In this document: positions 42,718-51,893 of the stretch, one piece after another | Layout of the letters: every line of letters starts with the position of its first letter | How positions within the stretch are numbered: position 1 is the first letter of the stretch | Assembly (NCBI RefSeq): GCF_009664855.1 | Contig: NZ_CP045928.1 | Span: forward strand, 5,753,497 to 5,817,496 | Origin: Flavobacterium sp. SLB02 | GTDB lineage: Bacteria; Bacteroidota; Bacteroidia; Flavobacteriales; Flavobacteriaceae | Direction of reading: 5' to 3' | DNA length: 64,000 nt | The notes under the pieces: generated by a model | The model's database searches: none | What the model saw: the letters and a program-made list of their open reading frames with translations, nothing else | Told to the model about the DNA's origin: nothing | Translations under genes and position numbers: made by a program

Positions 42718-44294
42718 TGAAACTTAACTCAAAATATTTGCCAATCATTATCGGAGCAACTTTTGCTCTTGGTATAGTCATCGGAAGCCTTACAAGTGCT
42801 CCCGTTGATGATCAGCTTTTGGCTAAAAATTACTCGAAAACCAAGCTGAATAAACTCATTGATTTTATCAATAACGAATATGTTGACAGCATCAATACAG
42901 ATTCTATTGTCAATCTTACCGTAGATAATATTCTTTCAAAATTAGATCCGCATTCTGTTTATATTCCGCCAACTGAGCAAGCTGAAGTGGCTGAAAGTAT
43001 GAAAGGTGATTTCGTGGGAATCGGGATTAATTTTTATATGTATAAAGATTCTGTTGCGATTATAAAGCCTGTCGAAAACGGACCTTCGGCAAAAGCCGGA
43101 TTAAAATCGGGAGATAGAATTCTATTTGCAGGAAAAACGAAATTATATGGCAGAAGATTGCCATCAGACAGTTTGTTTTCGAAATTAAAAGGAATAAAAG
43201 GTTCTGAAATTGAATTGACCGTTTTTAGAAAATCAGAACAAAAGAAACTTAAATTTAAAGTAAAAAGAGATATTATCCCTATAAAAAGTGTTGATGCTTC
43301 TTTATTGTTGGATAATAAAACAGGTTATATAAAAATTAACCGTTTTGCCGAAACTACTTTTAACGAATTCAAAACCGGTTTAACCAGATTAAAACAAAAC
43401 GGGATTGAATCACTTATCATTGACCTTCGTGATAATGGCGGTGGTTATATGGAAGAAGCGATTGCAATTGCGGATGAATTCCTAAAAGACAAACAGCTGA
43501 TTGTTTTTACAAAAAATAAAAACGGAACCACCGAAAAAACTTTTGCTACAAAAGCAGGAAGTTTTGAAACCGGAAAAGTTTATGTTTTAATTAATGAAAA
43601 TAGCGCCTCAGCAAGCGAAATCCTGGCCGGAGCAATTCAGGATAGTGATCGAGGAACGATTGTAGGTCGTCGTTCTTTTGGTAAAGGATTGGTGCAGCGT
43701 GAAATGGATTTCAACGACGGATCTGCTGTAAGATTAACCGTGGCGAGATATTATACACCAACGGGAAGATCGATTCAGAAACCGTATAAAAAAGGAAACG
43801 AAGAATATTATAAAGAATCAGAATCGCGTATAAAATCAGGTGAACTTTATGCAAAAGACAGCATAAAAGTAGCGGATTCTCTAAAATTTAAAACTCCAAA
43901 AGGTAAAATTGTTTATGGCGGCGGCGGAATTGTTCCCGACGTTTTTGTACCAATTGAAGCCGAACACGGAAATGAAAATGTGGCGTATTTAATGCAAACC
44001 GGAATCGTGGGGCACTTTGTTTTTGAAGAATTAGACAAAAACAGAGATGCTTTTGCCGGACTTCATTTTAATGAATTTTTGGCTAAGATGAAAAGCTCTG
44101 ATGCTTATTTTAGAAAGTTCAGAAATTATATTTTAATGACAGGCTTAGATCTGAAATTAGATAAAACTAAAGCTTTGGTAAACCGTTACATTACCGCAGA
44201 GTTTGCCCGACAATTGTACGGCGAATTGTATTATTATGATGTTATTTTAAAAGACGATGCCATGATAAAAGCCGTTTTGAATCCGAAAAAGTAA
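42717..44294 (+). CDS. S41-family C-terminal processing peptidase
   Basis: A 525-residue tail-specific protease (CtpA/Prc group): an N-terminal membrane anchor at about 7-25 (LPIIIGATFALGIVIGSL), a PDZ domain at about 93-185 (VGIGINFYMYKDSVAIIKPV), and the peptidase part with IDLRDNGGGYMEEAI, the catalytic Ser in ENSASASEILAGA and Lys in GRRSFGKGLVQRE. It probably trims or degrades envelope proteins. Followed by 10-20 bases to the next gene. Confidence 0.93.
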   Translation: MKLNSKYLPIIIGATFALGIVIGSLTSAPVDDQLLAKNYSKTKLNKLIDFINNEYVDSINTDSIVNLTVDNILSKLDPHSVYIPPTEQAEVAESMKGDFVGIGINFYMYKDSVAIIKPVENGPSAKAGLKSGDRILFAGKTKLYGRRLPSDSLFSKLKGIKGSEIELTVFRKSEQKKLKFKVKRDIIPIKSVDASLLLDNKTGYIKINRFAETTFNEFKTGLTRLKQNGIESLIIDLRDNGGGYMEEAIAIADEFLKDKQLIVFTKNKNGTTEKTFATKAGSFETGKVYVLINENSASASEILAGAIQDSDRGTIVGRRSFGKGLVQREMDFNDGSAVRLTVARYYTPTGRSIQKPYKKGNEEYYKESESRIKSGELYAKDSIKVADSLKFKTPKGKIVYGGGGIVPDVFVPIEAEHGNENVAYLMQTGIVGHFVFEELDKNRDAFAGLHFNEFLAKMKSSDAYFRKFRNYILMTGLDLKLDKTKALVNRYITAEFARQLYGELYYYDVILKDDAMIKAVLNPKK

Positions 44295-44313
44295 TCCTTA
44301 AATTTTGTATCAG

Positions 44314-44679
44314 ATGAAAATAGAAACTATTGTAAATGCTGAAATCGAACTTTTAACGGTAATTAAAACTGCCGATGTTGCAGCGTTGGATAAATTATTG
44401 CACGATGATTTACTTTTTAATTTATCGGACGGACAAACCATCACAAAAGAATTTGATTTAGAAACGTATCGCTCAGGCAAAGTGAAAATCGAAACATTAG
44501 AAGCTGCAGATCAAATTATTAATATAATTGAGGATACGGCAGTAGTTAGCGTCATCATTTTATTAAAAGGCACTTATGATAATAATCCCATTGCTAATTC
44601 GTTTCGTTATATAAGAGTCTGGAAACAATTCGGCGAAAGCCTAAAAGTAATAGCAGGAAGTTGCGTTGCGCTACAATAA
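44314..44679 (+). CDS. NTF2-like (DUF4440/SnoaL-type) protein
   Basis: Start at 44314 (MKIETIVNAEIELLTVIKTAD); the TTG start 9 bases earlier is not needed. The 121 residues have the cone-shaped NTF2-like pattern of alternating helices and strands (DKLLHDDLLFNLSDGQTIT, VVSVIILLKGTY, SFRYIRVWKQFG). Probably a small enzyme or binding protein; the substrate is unknown. Co-directional with the protease. Confidence 0.75.
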   Translation: MKIETIVNAEIELLTVIKTADVAALDKLLHDDLLFNLSDGQTITKEFDLETYRSGKVKIETLEAADQIINIIEDTAVVSVIILLKGTYDNNPIANSFRYIRVWKQFGESLKVIAGSCVALQ

Positions 44680-44755
44680 AATAATAATAATTTTTTAAAA
44701 TATAATGTAATAAGTTTCACTTATAAAGAGCGAGATTTACATTTAAAATATAAAC

Positions 44756-45067
44756 ATGAAAAATCTAAAAAGAATAAGTTTCTTAATATTACTAACGACT
44801 TTTGTAATTTCTTGCGCGTGTATGAAAGATAAAAATACCATTTCAGGAAAAGTCGAATCTATAGAAAACGGAAAAGACGGCTACACAGCCAAAATCAATA
44901 CTGATAAAAATGAGGTTTATTTTGCGACTGTAAGCATTGTAAATGTTGGAGGGCCACAAAACTACAAAAGGTTTAAAGAAGGCGATGAGGTATCAGTAAA
45001 AGGAGAAATCTGGAAAACAGATACTGAAAAACATATCACAGTAAAAGAAATTGTTTCGGTTAAGTAA
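44756..45067 (+). CDS. Small lipoprotein, OB-fold-like
   Basis: A 103-residue lipoprotein: signal ending VISCACMK, so the acylated Cys is residue 20 or 22. The mature part (ISGKVESIENGKDGYTAKIN, then FKEGDEVSVKGEIW) resembles the OB-fold of DUF3221 or YdeI-type exported proteins. No function is known. Followed by the repeat-rich 45068-45341 gap. Confidence 0.65.
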   Translation: MKNLKRISFLILLTTFVISCACMKDKNTISGKVESIENGKDGYTAKINTDKNEVYFATVSIVNVGGPQNYKRFKEGDEVSVKGEIWKTDTEKHITVKEIVSVK

Positions 45068-45080
45068 GATCTGAAACATT

Positions 45081-45326
45081 AAAATTTTTAAACCATTAAG
45101 ATATTAAGTTATTAAGCTTGATTCTTGATGGTTTTTCTTTTTTAGAACGTAAGACTTGAAATGATAAAATTTTTAAACCATTAAGATATTAAGTTTATTA
45201 AGTCTCAAAGCTTAATTTTGGTAATCTCTTAATGGTTCAATATATAAAAACTTATGTTTTAGATTTCGTTTGTAAAGGACTAAATTTATTTCAGCCAAAA
45301 CTTAATTTTCTTAATATCTTAATGGT
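45081..45326. repeat. Direct and inverted copies of a 30-bp word
   Basis: The 30-bp sequence beginning AAAATTTTTAAACC and ending TTAAGATATTAAGTT occurs exactly at 45081-45110 and at 45166-45195. A 17-bp part of it (ACCATTAAGATATTAAG) occurs inverted at 45310-45326, and another degenerate inverted copy lies at 45210-45240. The same 'CCATTAAG' words occur at 25080-25110. Confidence 0.8.
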
Positions 45327-45341
45327 AAAAATAAAAAAAAA

Positions 45342-45947
45342 CTATCGAATGCTATCGTGCGAATGAGTTTGCACGCCGTTATTCCATAAAGTAAGAATAT
45401 CTGTGGCGACAGCAGCGCCACTTCCGGCAGCAATTGCCAATTGACTTCTCCAGCCTGCTAAAGTTCCAATGACATAAATACCGTCGGTTACTTTATGATC
45501 GTCGTTTTTAAGCTGAATACGTTGTTTTTCGGGTAATGCTTTTTTGTGAGATTCTACATATTGTGTCAAACCTTCGATGTCAAAAGTATTGGCAGAACCA
45601 ATCCCAACAACGATATTTTTTGTTTGGTATGAGTTTTTGTTTGTAGTAACCGTGAATTCAGGATATGAGCCTTCTACTTTAATTACCTTTTCATTTGCAA
45701 TCTGGGTAATATGCGGATACGTTGTCGCTAAATCCTGTGTACTTTCTTCTAGTAACTCAGAACCTAGTTTGCCTGGTGTTATGCCGTAAGCATTGTAGAA
45801 AATTGCTTCTTGTAACGAAGAATTTTTTTGATGTGTAAAAATTCCGATTTTTTTATCGGTAACAAAAGCTTTGTTTTTGGCTGAGCCTAAAACAAGGGCA
45901 CAAGACATGCCTGACACTCCTCCGCCAATAATTAAAACGTCAAACAT
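45342..45947 (-). CDS. Compact FAD/NAD(P)-dependent oxidoreductase
   Basis: A 201-residue protein with an N-terminal Rossmann motif (VLIIGGGVSGMSCALVLG) and a C-terminal FAD motif DGIYVIGTLAGWRSQLAIAAG, both typical of thioredoxin-reductase-like enzymes. But at 201 residues it lacks the second (NADPH) domain and has no CxxC redox pair, so it is a single-domain, stripped-down version. It may be a flavin-binding regulator or act with a partner. The next gene begins one base away. Confidence 0.8.
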   Translation of the reverse strand: MFDVLIIGGGVSGMSCALVLGSAKNKAFVTDKKIGIFTHQKNSSLQEAIFYNAYGITPGKLGSELLEESTQDLATTYPHITQIANEKVIKVEGSYPEFTVTTNKNSYQTKNIVVGIGSANTFDIEGLTQYVESHKKALPEKQRIQLKNDDHKVTDGIYVIGTLAGWRSQLAIAAGSGAAVATDILTLWNNGVQTHSHDSIR

Positions 45948-45948
45948 A

Positions 45949-46149
45949 TTATCGTCCGTTTGTTTTCTCTTCGATTCTTTTAGAAATTCTAAAGATTAAA
46001 AGAATCAAAACGGCACAAAATGAAGCTGCAATTCCAATAAAAGCAACTACACTGTCTCCCTGAAAAGGATTTTTAAAGTCTAGCAACGTAATATTAAATA
46101 CAATTAAAGCTAATGCTAAAAGCACTAAGATTGAAGTGAAAATTTTCAT
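45949..46149 (-). CDS. Small two-helix membrane protein
   Basis: A 66-residue protein with two membrane segments (about 3-22 and 34-53) and a basic end (ISKRIEEKTNGR). Its stop is one base before the start of the FAD protein, so the two are co-transcribed. Not recognised as a family member; may anchor the FAD protein to the membrane. Confidence 0.7.
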   Translation of the reverse strand: MKIFTSILVLLALALIVFNITLLDFKNPFQGDSVVAFIGIAASFCAVLILLIFRISKRIEEKTNGR

Positions 46150-46256
46150 AATGGTTGTTTGTTTGCCTAAAATAATAAAGTAAAACTCTTTGACCTAAAA
46201 AATGTCCTAAAGTTGTATTTTAGAAATTTTATGGGGTAAATTTATAAAAATAATTG

Positions 46257-46835
46257 TTAGACGAACAAACCTTTAACATTAGCAGCAAATAATTTAACAG
46301 CAATCGCTAAAAGTATCACTCCAAATGTCTTACGAACCACGCCAAGTCCGTTTTCTCCTAATAAAGTTTCTATTTTCTTAGAAGATTTTAAAACGATGTA
46401 AACCAATATGATATTGAGTAAAATAGCAATAATAATATTAATGGTGTGAAATTGAGATCGTAACGATAATAAAGTGGTCATTGTTCCTGCTCCGGCAATT
46501 AACGGAAACGCCAATGGAACAATAGAAGCCGATCCCGGTTCTTCGTCACGATAGATTCTGATTCCTAAAATCATCTCTAAAGCCAGGAAGAATAATACAA
46601 AAGAACCCGCAACGGCAAACGAATGCACATCGATACCTATAAGACTCAGGAAACCTTCTCCAACAAAAAGAAACACAATCATAATAAGTCCTGCAACAAT
46701 CGAAGCTTTCTCAGATTCGATATGTCCAACTTTAGATCTTAAATTCACAATAATAGGAATTGATCCCACGATATCGATAACCGCAAAAAGTACCATCCCA
46801 ACAGTAATTATTTCTTTAAAGTCGATTTCTAGCAT
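46257..46835 (-). CDS. MarC-family (UPF0056) membrane protein
   Basis: A 192-residue protein of six membrane segments: ITVGMVLFAVIDIVGSIPI, LIMIVFLFVGEGFLSLIGI, the family hallmark GSASIVPLAFPLIAGAGTMTTLLSL, and a terminal segment FGVILLAIAVKLFAANV. MarC proteins are of unknown function, once linked to multidrug resistance but this is not confirmed. Single gene. Confidence 0.9.
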   Translation of the reverse strand: MLEIDFKEIITVGMVLFAVIDIVGSIPIIVNLRSKVGHIESEKASIVAGLIMIVFLFVGEGFLSLIGIDVHSFAVAGSFVLFFLALEMILGIRIYRDEEPGSASIVPLAFPLIAGAGTMTTLLSLRSQFHTINIIIAILLNIILVYIVLKSSKKIETLLGENGLGVVRKTFGVILLAIAVKLFAANVKGLFV

Positions 46836-46970
46836 ATTACTTTGATTTTAAGCGTTTAAAATTTTTGCAAAGGTAGATAATAAAGGTAGGTGTTTTTTTA
46901 ATACGATGTATTTTTGTTATAAAAACACGTTTTGATTGTTGAAAAAGTGATATTTGTAACAAAAGATAAT

Positions 46971-47073
46971 TTAACCGTAAAGATTCGCAAAGATTTACGT
47001 AAAGTACGCAAGGGATAAAAAGTGATAAAGCTTTGCGAATCTTTGCGTAAATCTTTGCGTGCCTTGCGGTTAA
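46971..47073. repeat. Inverted repeat with 42-base imperfect arms
   Basis: Left arm 46971-47012 (starts TTAACCGTAAAGATTCGC) and right arm 47031-47073 are reverse complements with few mismatches, made of 'TTCGCAAAGATTTACG' words. It stands directly upstream of the DUF3109 promoter (-7 element TATCTTTG at 47106-47113). Confidence 0.75.
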
Positions 47074-47105
47074 ATATTAAGAGTGTTTTATCTGTTTTCT
47101 TTGTC

Positions 47106-47113
47106 TATCTTTG
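47106..47113 (+). promoter_or_regulatory. Predicted -7 element of the DUF3109 gene
   Basis: TATCTTTG matches TAnnTTTG perfectly; the DUF3109 start is 30 bases downstream. No clear -33 TTG at 17-23 bases upstream is seen, so this is half of a promoter. Confidence 0.45.
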
Positions 47114-47142
47114 CACTTTATAAATTTCAGTATTTTAGTATC

Positions 47143-47712
47143 ATGTTTCAATTAGGAAAAACAATTATTTCAGAAGATATTCTTGAAAAAGAATTTGTGT
47201 GCAACTTGTCAGCTTGTAAAGGAGCTTGCTGTGTTGACGGAGATGCCGGTGCGCCTTTGAGTGAAGCTGAAACTAAAATCATGGAAGAGATTTACCCTAG
47301 AGTTAAACCATTTTTACGCAAAGAAGGAATTGCTGCTATCGAAGCGCAAGGGACTTGGGTAAAGGGAACAGATGGAGATCTTGAAACACCATTAATCGAT
47401 GAAAAAGATTGTGCTTACGTTATTTTTGACGGAAAAACAGCTCTTTGCGGAATCGAGCAAGCCTATAACCAAGGAATCGTAGACTGGAAAAAACCGGTTT
47501 CTTGTCATTTATACCCAATTCGTGTAAAAGACTTTACGGAATTTGCTGCAGTCAATTATGATAAATGGGATATTTGCGATGATGCCTGTTCTTTAGGTAA
47601 AGAACTCGAAGTTCCTGTTTATAAATTTGTCAAAGAAGCATTAATTCGCCGTTTTGGTCAAGATTGGTATTTGGAGCTTGAAAAAGTGGCCGAAGAGCTT
47701 AAAAAATCTTAA
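47143..47712 (+). CDS. DUF3109 cysteine-rich protein
   Basis: Start at 47143 (MFQLGKTIISEDILEKEFVC), which removes a leader-like extension. The 189-residue product has the family's cysteines: FVCNLSACKGACCVDGD (four Cys), CAYVIFDG, ALCGIEQA, CHLYPIRV, CDDACSLG. The Cys pattern resembles an iron-sulfur or zinc site of the YkgJ type. Function unknown; conserved across Bacteroidota. Confidence 0.88.
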   Translation: MFQLGKTIISEDILEKEFVCNLSACKGACCVDGDAGAPLSEAETKIMEEIYPRVKPFLRKEGIAAIEAQGTWVKGTDGDLETPLIDEKDCAYVIFDGKTALCGIEQAYNQGIVDWKKPVSCHLYPIRVKDFTEFAAVNYDKWDICDDACSLGKELEVPVYKFVKEALIRRFGQDWYLELEKVAEELKKS

Positions 47713-48048
47713 AAATCCAAGCGCTCTAGTTACTGCTTTTGGGTGATATATTTTAACTCAAAAAATATAGTTTTAACTCAAAAAAAAACTTTTAAAAACA
47801 ATTCAAAATTTCTTGCTTTTTATGATAAAAAGTCTATATTTTACGGGCTTTTAGGTCGTTTATTCGTTTTTAAAACATTCATTTACAGTAAATTAATTAT
47901 TGTCTGAAAAATATCTCATTTTTTTCCCTTTGTTAAAAACTACGTCGAATTGTGAATAAGTTTGGCTTTCTTTTTTAGCGATAATTGACAATCTTTGTAG
48001 TCTATTGAATTAGTAAAAATTCAGTACAAAAATTAAATAAAAATTACC
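47713..48048. other. Spacer upstream of nrdB
   Basis: No gene. Repeated words 'TTTAACTCAAAAAA' occur twice at 47754-47790. The sequence 47951-47959 TGTGAATAA would match a DnaA box but a single 9-mer is expected by chance. A poly-pyrimidine stretch and TCTTTG at 47992-47997 may be the -7 region of nrdB. Confidence 0.4.
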
Positions 48049-49026
48049 ATGTCACAAGTCGAGCCAATATTACAAGAAAATAAAAATCGTTTCGTTATTT
48101 TTCCTATCAAACATCATGATATTTGGGAATGGTATAAGAAAATGGAGGCTAGTTTCTGGACTGCTGAAGAAATCGATTTACACCAGGACTTGACAGATTG
48201 GAACAATAAACTTAGTGACGACGAAAGATATTTCATTAAACACATATTGGCATTCTTTGCTGCCTCTGACGGAATTGTAAATGAAAACCTTGCTGAGAAC
48301 TTTGTAAACGAAGTGCAGTATGCTGAGGCGAAGTTTTTCTATGGTTTCCAGATCATGATGGAAAACATTCACAGCGAAACTTACTCTTTATTAATTGACA
48401 CTTACGTGAAAGATGAAGCGGAGAAAGCAGAATTGTTTAATGCATTAGAAGTTTTTCCTGCAATTAAGAAAAAAGCAGACTGGGCTTTAAAGTGGATTGA
48501 ATCTGATTCGTTCGCCGAAAGACTAATTGCTTTTGCCGCAGTTGAAGGAATTTTCTTTTCAGGTGCTTTCTGTTCTATTTATTGGTTGAAAAAACGTGGT
48601 TTAATGCCAGGTTTAACTTTTTCTAACGAGTTGATTTCCCGTGACGAAGGTGTACACTGTGACTTTGCAGTGCACTTACACAATCATCACCTGATCAACA
48701 AAGTGCCAAAAGACAGAATTAAAGAAATCATTGTTGATGCCTTAGATATCGAAAGAGAATTTGTTACAGAATCACTTCCGGTGAGTTTAATAGGTATGAA
48801 TGCTGCTTTAATGACGCAATACTTAGAATTTGTTGCCGATAGATTATTAGTAGAATTAGGTTGCGAGCGTGTATATGGGTCAGCGAATCCGTTTGACTTC
48901 ATGGACATGATCTCACTTCAGGGAAAAACCAATTTCTTTGAAAAACGTGTTGCCGAGTATCAAAAATCAGGTGTGATGAACACCGATAGTGATGCTCAGA
49001 AAATTTCATTCGATGCAGATTTTTAG
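48049..49026 (+). CDS. nrdB: Ribonucleotide reductase class I, beta (small) subunit
   Basis: Makes the radical used by the large subunit to turn ribonucleotides into deoxyribonucleotides. The 325 residues have the iron-site and radical segment EnIHSETY (residues 105-112): Glu105, His108 and Tyr112 as in E. coli R2 (E115, H118, Y122). Thus a normal tyrosyl-radical Ia-like enzyme, with the last iron ligands in LISRDEGVHCDF. Length is typical of the shorter Bacteroidota R2. nrdA follows 227 bases downstream. Confidence 0.95.
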   Translation: MSQVEPILQENKNRFVIFPIKHHDIWEWYKKMEASFWTAEEIDLHQDLTDWNNKLSDDERYFIKHILAFFAASDGIVNENLAENFVNEVQYAEAKFFYGFQIMMENIHSETYSLLIDTYVKDEAEKAELFNALEVFPAIKKKADWALKWIESDSFAERLIAFAAVEGIFFSGAFCSIYWLKKRGLMPGLTFSNELISRDEGVHCDFAVHLHNHHLINKVPKDRIKEIIVDALDIEREFVTESLPVSLIGMNAALMTQYLEFVADRLLVELGCERVYGSANPFDFMDMISLQGKTNFFEKRVAEYQKSGVMNTDSDAQKISFDADF

Positions 49027-49235
49027 ACAACAAAAATAATTTTGGCGTTACCTCGAAACGCTAAAAAGAATAAAATTTTATAACAGAACATTTTTCGATT
49101 GAATCTCTTTCCCAAATCGCAGATTCAATAACAATTTTTAATGCCTTTTCGGTCTATTTTTTAGGCTGGAACAGATAACTATTGAGAATCCTGCAATTCT
49201 CAAAAAATAATTTAAAAACACGCAATGTTTAAGCA

Positions 49236-49268
49236 CTGGGAATCGTTATTCCAGTGTCTTTCATTTTT
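49236..49268 (+). other. Stem-loop before nrdA
   Basis: CACTGGGAAT (49234-49243) and ATTCCAGTG (49248-49256) form a 9-bp stem with one bulged G and a 4-base loop, then TCTTTCATTTTTT. It may be an intermediate terminator or processing site between nrdB and nrdA. Confidence 0.5.
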
Positions 49269-49292
49269 TCAATAACTAAAATTAGTAAGCTT

Positions 49293-51689
49293 ATGTATGT
49301 AGTAAAAAGAGATGGCCACAGAGAGCCCGTAATGTTTGATAAGATTACAGAAAGAATCAAAAAATTGTGTTACGGTTTAAATGAACTTGTAGATCCTGTT
49401 AAGGTAGCCATGAGAGTTATCGAAGGATTGTATGATGGGGTTTCAACTTCTGAACTGGATAATCTTGCGGCAGAAACGGCGGCTTCTATGACAATTGCGC
49501 ATCCTGATTATGCACAATTAGCAGCGCGTGTGGCAATTTCGAACCTACATTCAAATACAAAAAAATCGTTCTCAGAAACGATGAAAGATATGTACCATTA
49601 CGTAAATCCAAGAAACGGGCAAGATGCTCCGTTACTTTCGGATGAAGTATTCAAGGTAATTCAGGAAAATTCAGAATTCTTAGATTCACATATCATTTAT
49701 ACAAGAGATTTTAATTACGATTACTTTGGGTTCAAAACCTTAGAGCGTTCGTATTTGTTAAAGATAAACGGAAAAATCGTCGAAAGACCACAACATATGT
49801 TGATGCGTGTTTCGGTTGGTATTCACCTTGACGATTTAAAATCGGTAATCGAAACTTACGATTTAATGTCTAAAAAGTTCTTCACGCATGCAACGCCAAC
49901 GTTGTTTAATGCAGGAACTCCAAAACCACAAATGTCTTCTTGTTTCCTTTTGGCAATGCAGGATGATAGTATCGATGGTATTTATGATACATTAAAACAA
50001 ACGGCTAAAATCTCGCAATCAGCGGGAGGGATTGGTCTTTCTATTCATAACGTTCGTGCGACAGGATCTTACATTCGTGGTACAAACGGAACTTCAAACG
50101 GAATCGTACCAATGTTGAGGGTTTTCAACGATACGGCTCGTTATGTAGATCAGGGTGGTGGAAAACGTAAAGGAAGTTTTGCGATTTACATCGAAACATG
50201 GCATGCGGATATCTTCGATTTTTTGGATTTAAAGAAAAATACCGGAAAAGAAGAAATGCGTGCAAGAGATTTATTCTTCGCCATGTGGACATCGGATTTA
50301 TTCATGAAACGTGTACAGGAAGATGCGTCCTGGACTTTAATGTGTCCAAACGAATGCCCTGGATTATACGATGTTTACGGAGAAGAATTCGAAACCATGT
50401 ACCTTGATTATGAATTTAGAGGAAAAGGTAGAAAAACCATTCGTGCACGTGAATTATGGGAGAAAATCCTTGAGTCACAAATCGAAACAGGAACGCCTTA
50501 TATGTTGTACAAAGATGCGGCAAACCGTAAATCGAACCACAAGAATTTAGGAACTATCCGTTCATCCAACTTGTGTACAGAGATTATGGAGTTTACCTCT
50601 AAAGATGAAATTGCAGTTTGTAACTTAGCTTCTATCTCGTTACCAATGTTCATTGAAAACGGGAAATTCGATCACGAAGCGCTTTACAATGTTACAAAAC
50701 GTGTAACCCGTAACCTGAACAAAGTAATCGACAGAAACTACTATCCGGTAAAAGAAGCTGAAAATTCTAACTTACGCCACCGTCCGGTAGGATTAGGAGT
50801 TCAGGGATTAGCAGACGCTTTTATCATGTTGCGTATGCCGTTTACAAGCGATGAAGCAAAAGCATTAAACCAGGAAATTTTCGAAACATTATACTTCGCA
50901 GCTGTAACTGCTTCTATGGAAATGGCGAAAGAAGAAGGGCCATATTCTACATTTGCAGGATCTCCAATGTCACAAGGAGAATTCCAATACAATATGTGGG
51001 GAATGAAAGATGAAGAATTATCAGGACGTTGGGACTGGGCTTCATTAAGAAAAGAAGTAATGGAACACGGAGTTCGTAACTCACTATTAGTTGCGCCAAT
51101 GCCAACTGCTTCGACTTCGCAAATTCTTGGAAACAACGAAGCTTTCGAACCCTATACATCAAACATTTATACACGTCGTGTATTGTCTGGAGAATTCATC
51201 GTAGTAAACAAACATTTACTTCACGATTTAGTAGACAGAGGTTTATGGAACGAAACATTGAAACAAGAAATCATGCGTCATAACGGATCAGTTCAAAATA
51301 TTGATGTGATTCCGCAAGACCTGAAAGAATTATACAAAACAGTTTGGGAAATGTCGATGAAAGACATTATCGATATGTCACGTCAGAGAGGTTATTTTAT
51401 TGACCAATCGCAATCATTGAACTTGTTCATGCAAGATGCCAACTATTCTAAATTGACGTCAATGCACTTCTACGCTTGGCAATCAGGTTTGAAAACAGGA
51501 ATGTATTACTTAAGAACAAAATCTGCGGTTGATGCGATTAAATTCACATTAAACAACGATAAAAAAGAAGAAGATGCACCGGTAACTTTAGTTCCGGAAA
51601 CAGAAGCAATCAGCGTTGAGGATTACAAAGCAATGCTTTTGAAAGCACAAGCAGCAGAGCCTGATGATTGTGAAATGTGTGGGTCTTAA
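49293..51689 (+). CDS. nrdA: Ribonucleotide reductase class I, alpha (large) subunit
   Basis: Start at 49293 (MYVVKRDGHREPVMFDKITERI), the canonical family N-terminus. The 798 residues begin with an ATP-cone (about 1-90), the allosteric activity site, then the ten-stranded barrel with CFLLAMQDD and RSSNLCTEIMEF (the redox cysteines), the radical-site SAGGIGLSI and PMPTASTSQILG, and end in the C-terminal reducible pair CEMC (AAEPDDCEMCGS). Complete. With nrdB it forms the aerobic pathway. Confidence 0.97.
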   Translation: MYVVKRDGHREPVMFDKITERIKKLCYGLNELVDPVKVAMRVIEGLYDGVSTSELDNLAAETAASMTIAHPDYAQLAARVAISNLHSNTKKSFSETMKDMYHYVNPRNGQDAPLLSDEVFKVIQENSEFLDSHIIYTRDFNYDYFGFKTLERSYLLKINGKIVERPQHMLMRVSVGIHLDDLKSVIETYDLMSKKFFTHATPTLFNAGTPKPQMSSCFLLAMQDDSIDGIYDTLKQTAKISQSAGGIGLSIHNVRATGSYIRGTNGTSNGIVPMLRVFNDTARYVDQGGGKRKGSFAIYIETWHADIFDFLDLKKNTGKEEMRARDLFFAMWTSDLFMKRVQEDASWTLMCPNECPGLYDVYGEEFETMYLDYEFRGKGRKTIRARELWEKILESQIETGTPYMLYKDAANRKSNHKNLGTIRSSNLCTEIMEFTSKDEIAVCNLASISLPMFIENGKFDHEALYNVTKRVTRNLNKVIDRNYYPVKEAENSNLRHRPVGLGVQGLADAFIMLRMPFTSDEAKALNQEIFETLYFAAVTASMEMAKEEGPYSTFAGSPMSQGEFQYNMWGMKDEELSGRWDWASLRKEVMEHGVRNSLLVAPMPTASTSQILGNNEAFEPYTSNIYTRRVLSGEFIVVNKHLLHDLVDRGLWNETLKQEIMRHNGSVQNIDVIPQDLKELYKTVWEMSMKDIIDMSRQRGYFIDQSQSLNLFMQDANYSKLTSMHFYAWQSGLKTGMYYLRTKSAVDAIKFTLNNDKKEEDAPVTLVPETEAISVEDYKAMLLKAQAAEPDDCEMCGS

Positions 51690-51755
51690 ATTTTTTTTAT
51701 TAGAATAAAGAAAATAGAATAAAGAAGAAAGATTTATATCTTTAAATTTATAGAA

Positions 51756-51788
51756 AGCAGTTATTGTAATGATAGCTGCTTTTTTTTT
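51756..51788 (+). terminator. Terminator after nrdA
   Basis: AGCAGTTAT (51756-51764) / ATAGCTGCT (51772-51780), including one G-U pair, then T8. It terminates the nrdAB transcripts. Confidence 0.75.
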
Positions 51789-51790
51789 AG

Positions 51791-51873
51791 GAGCTATTTC
51801 CCGCTTTTCGTTGCAATCTTTTTATTTTTTAAAGAAAAAAATAAAAAGGATTTCCACTTCAATCGCGGGCTAA
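51791..51873. repeat. Structured intergenic repeat
   Basis: GAGCTATTTCCCGC at 51791-51804 pairs with GCGGGCT (51865-51871) in part, and the centre contains a 13-bp AT-rich inverted repeat CTTTTTATTTTTT (51818-51830) / AAAAAAATAAAAAG (51835-51848). A hairpin of about 80 bases results. I recall similar 'CCCGCTTTTCG ... TCGCGGG' elements in Flavobacterium spacers. Confidence 0.6.
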
Positions 51874-51893
51874 TCATTATTCAATAGAAATTT

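Noticed and set aside
47951..47959. DnaA-box-like TGTGAATAA upstream of nrdB
   Set aside because: A single 9-mer with one free position is expected several times in 64 kb; there is no cluster and no origin context.
49027..49292. Small gene between nrdB and nrdA
   Set aside because: Only stop-broken short frames; the gap holds stem-loops (49056, 49234) and looks like spacer.
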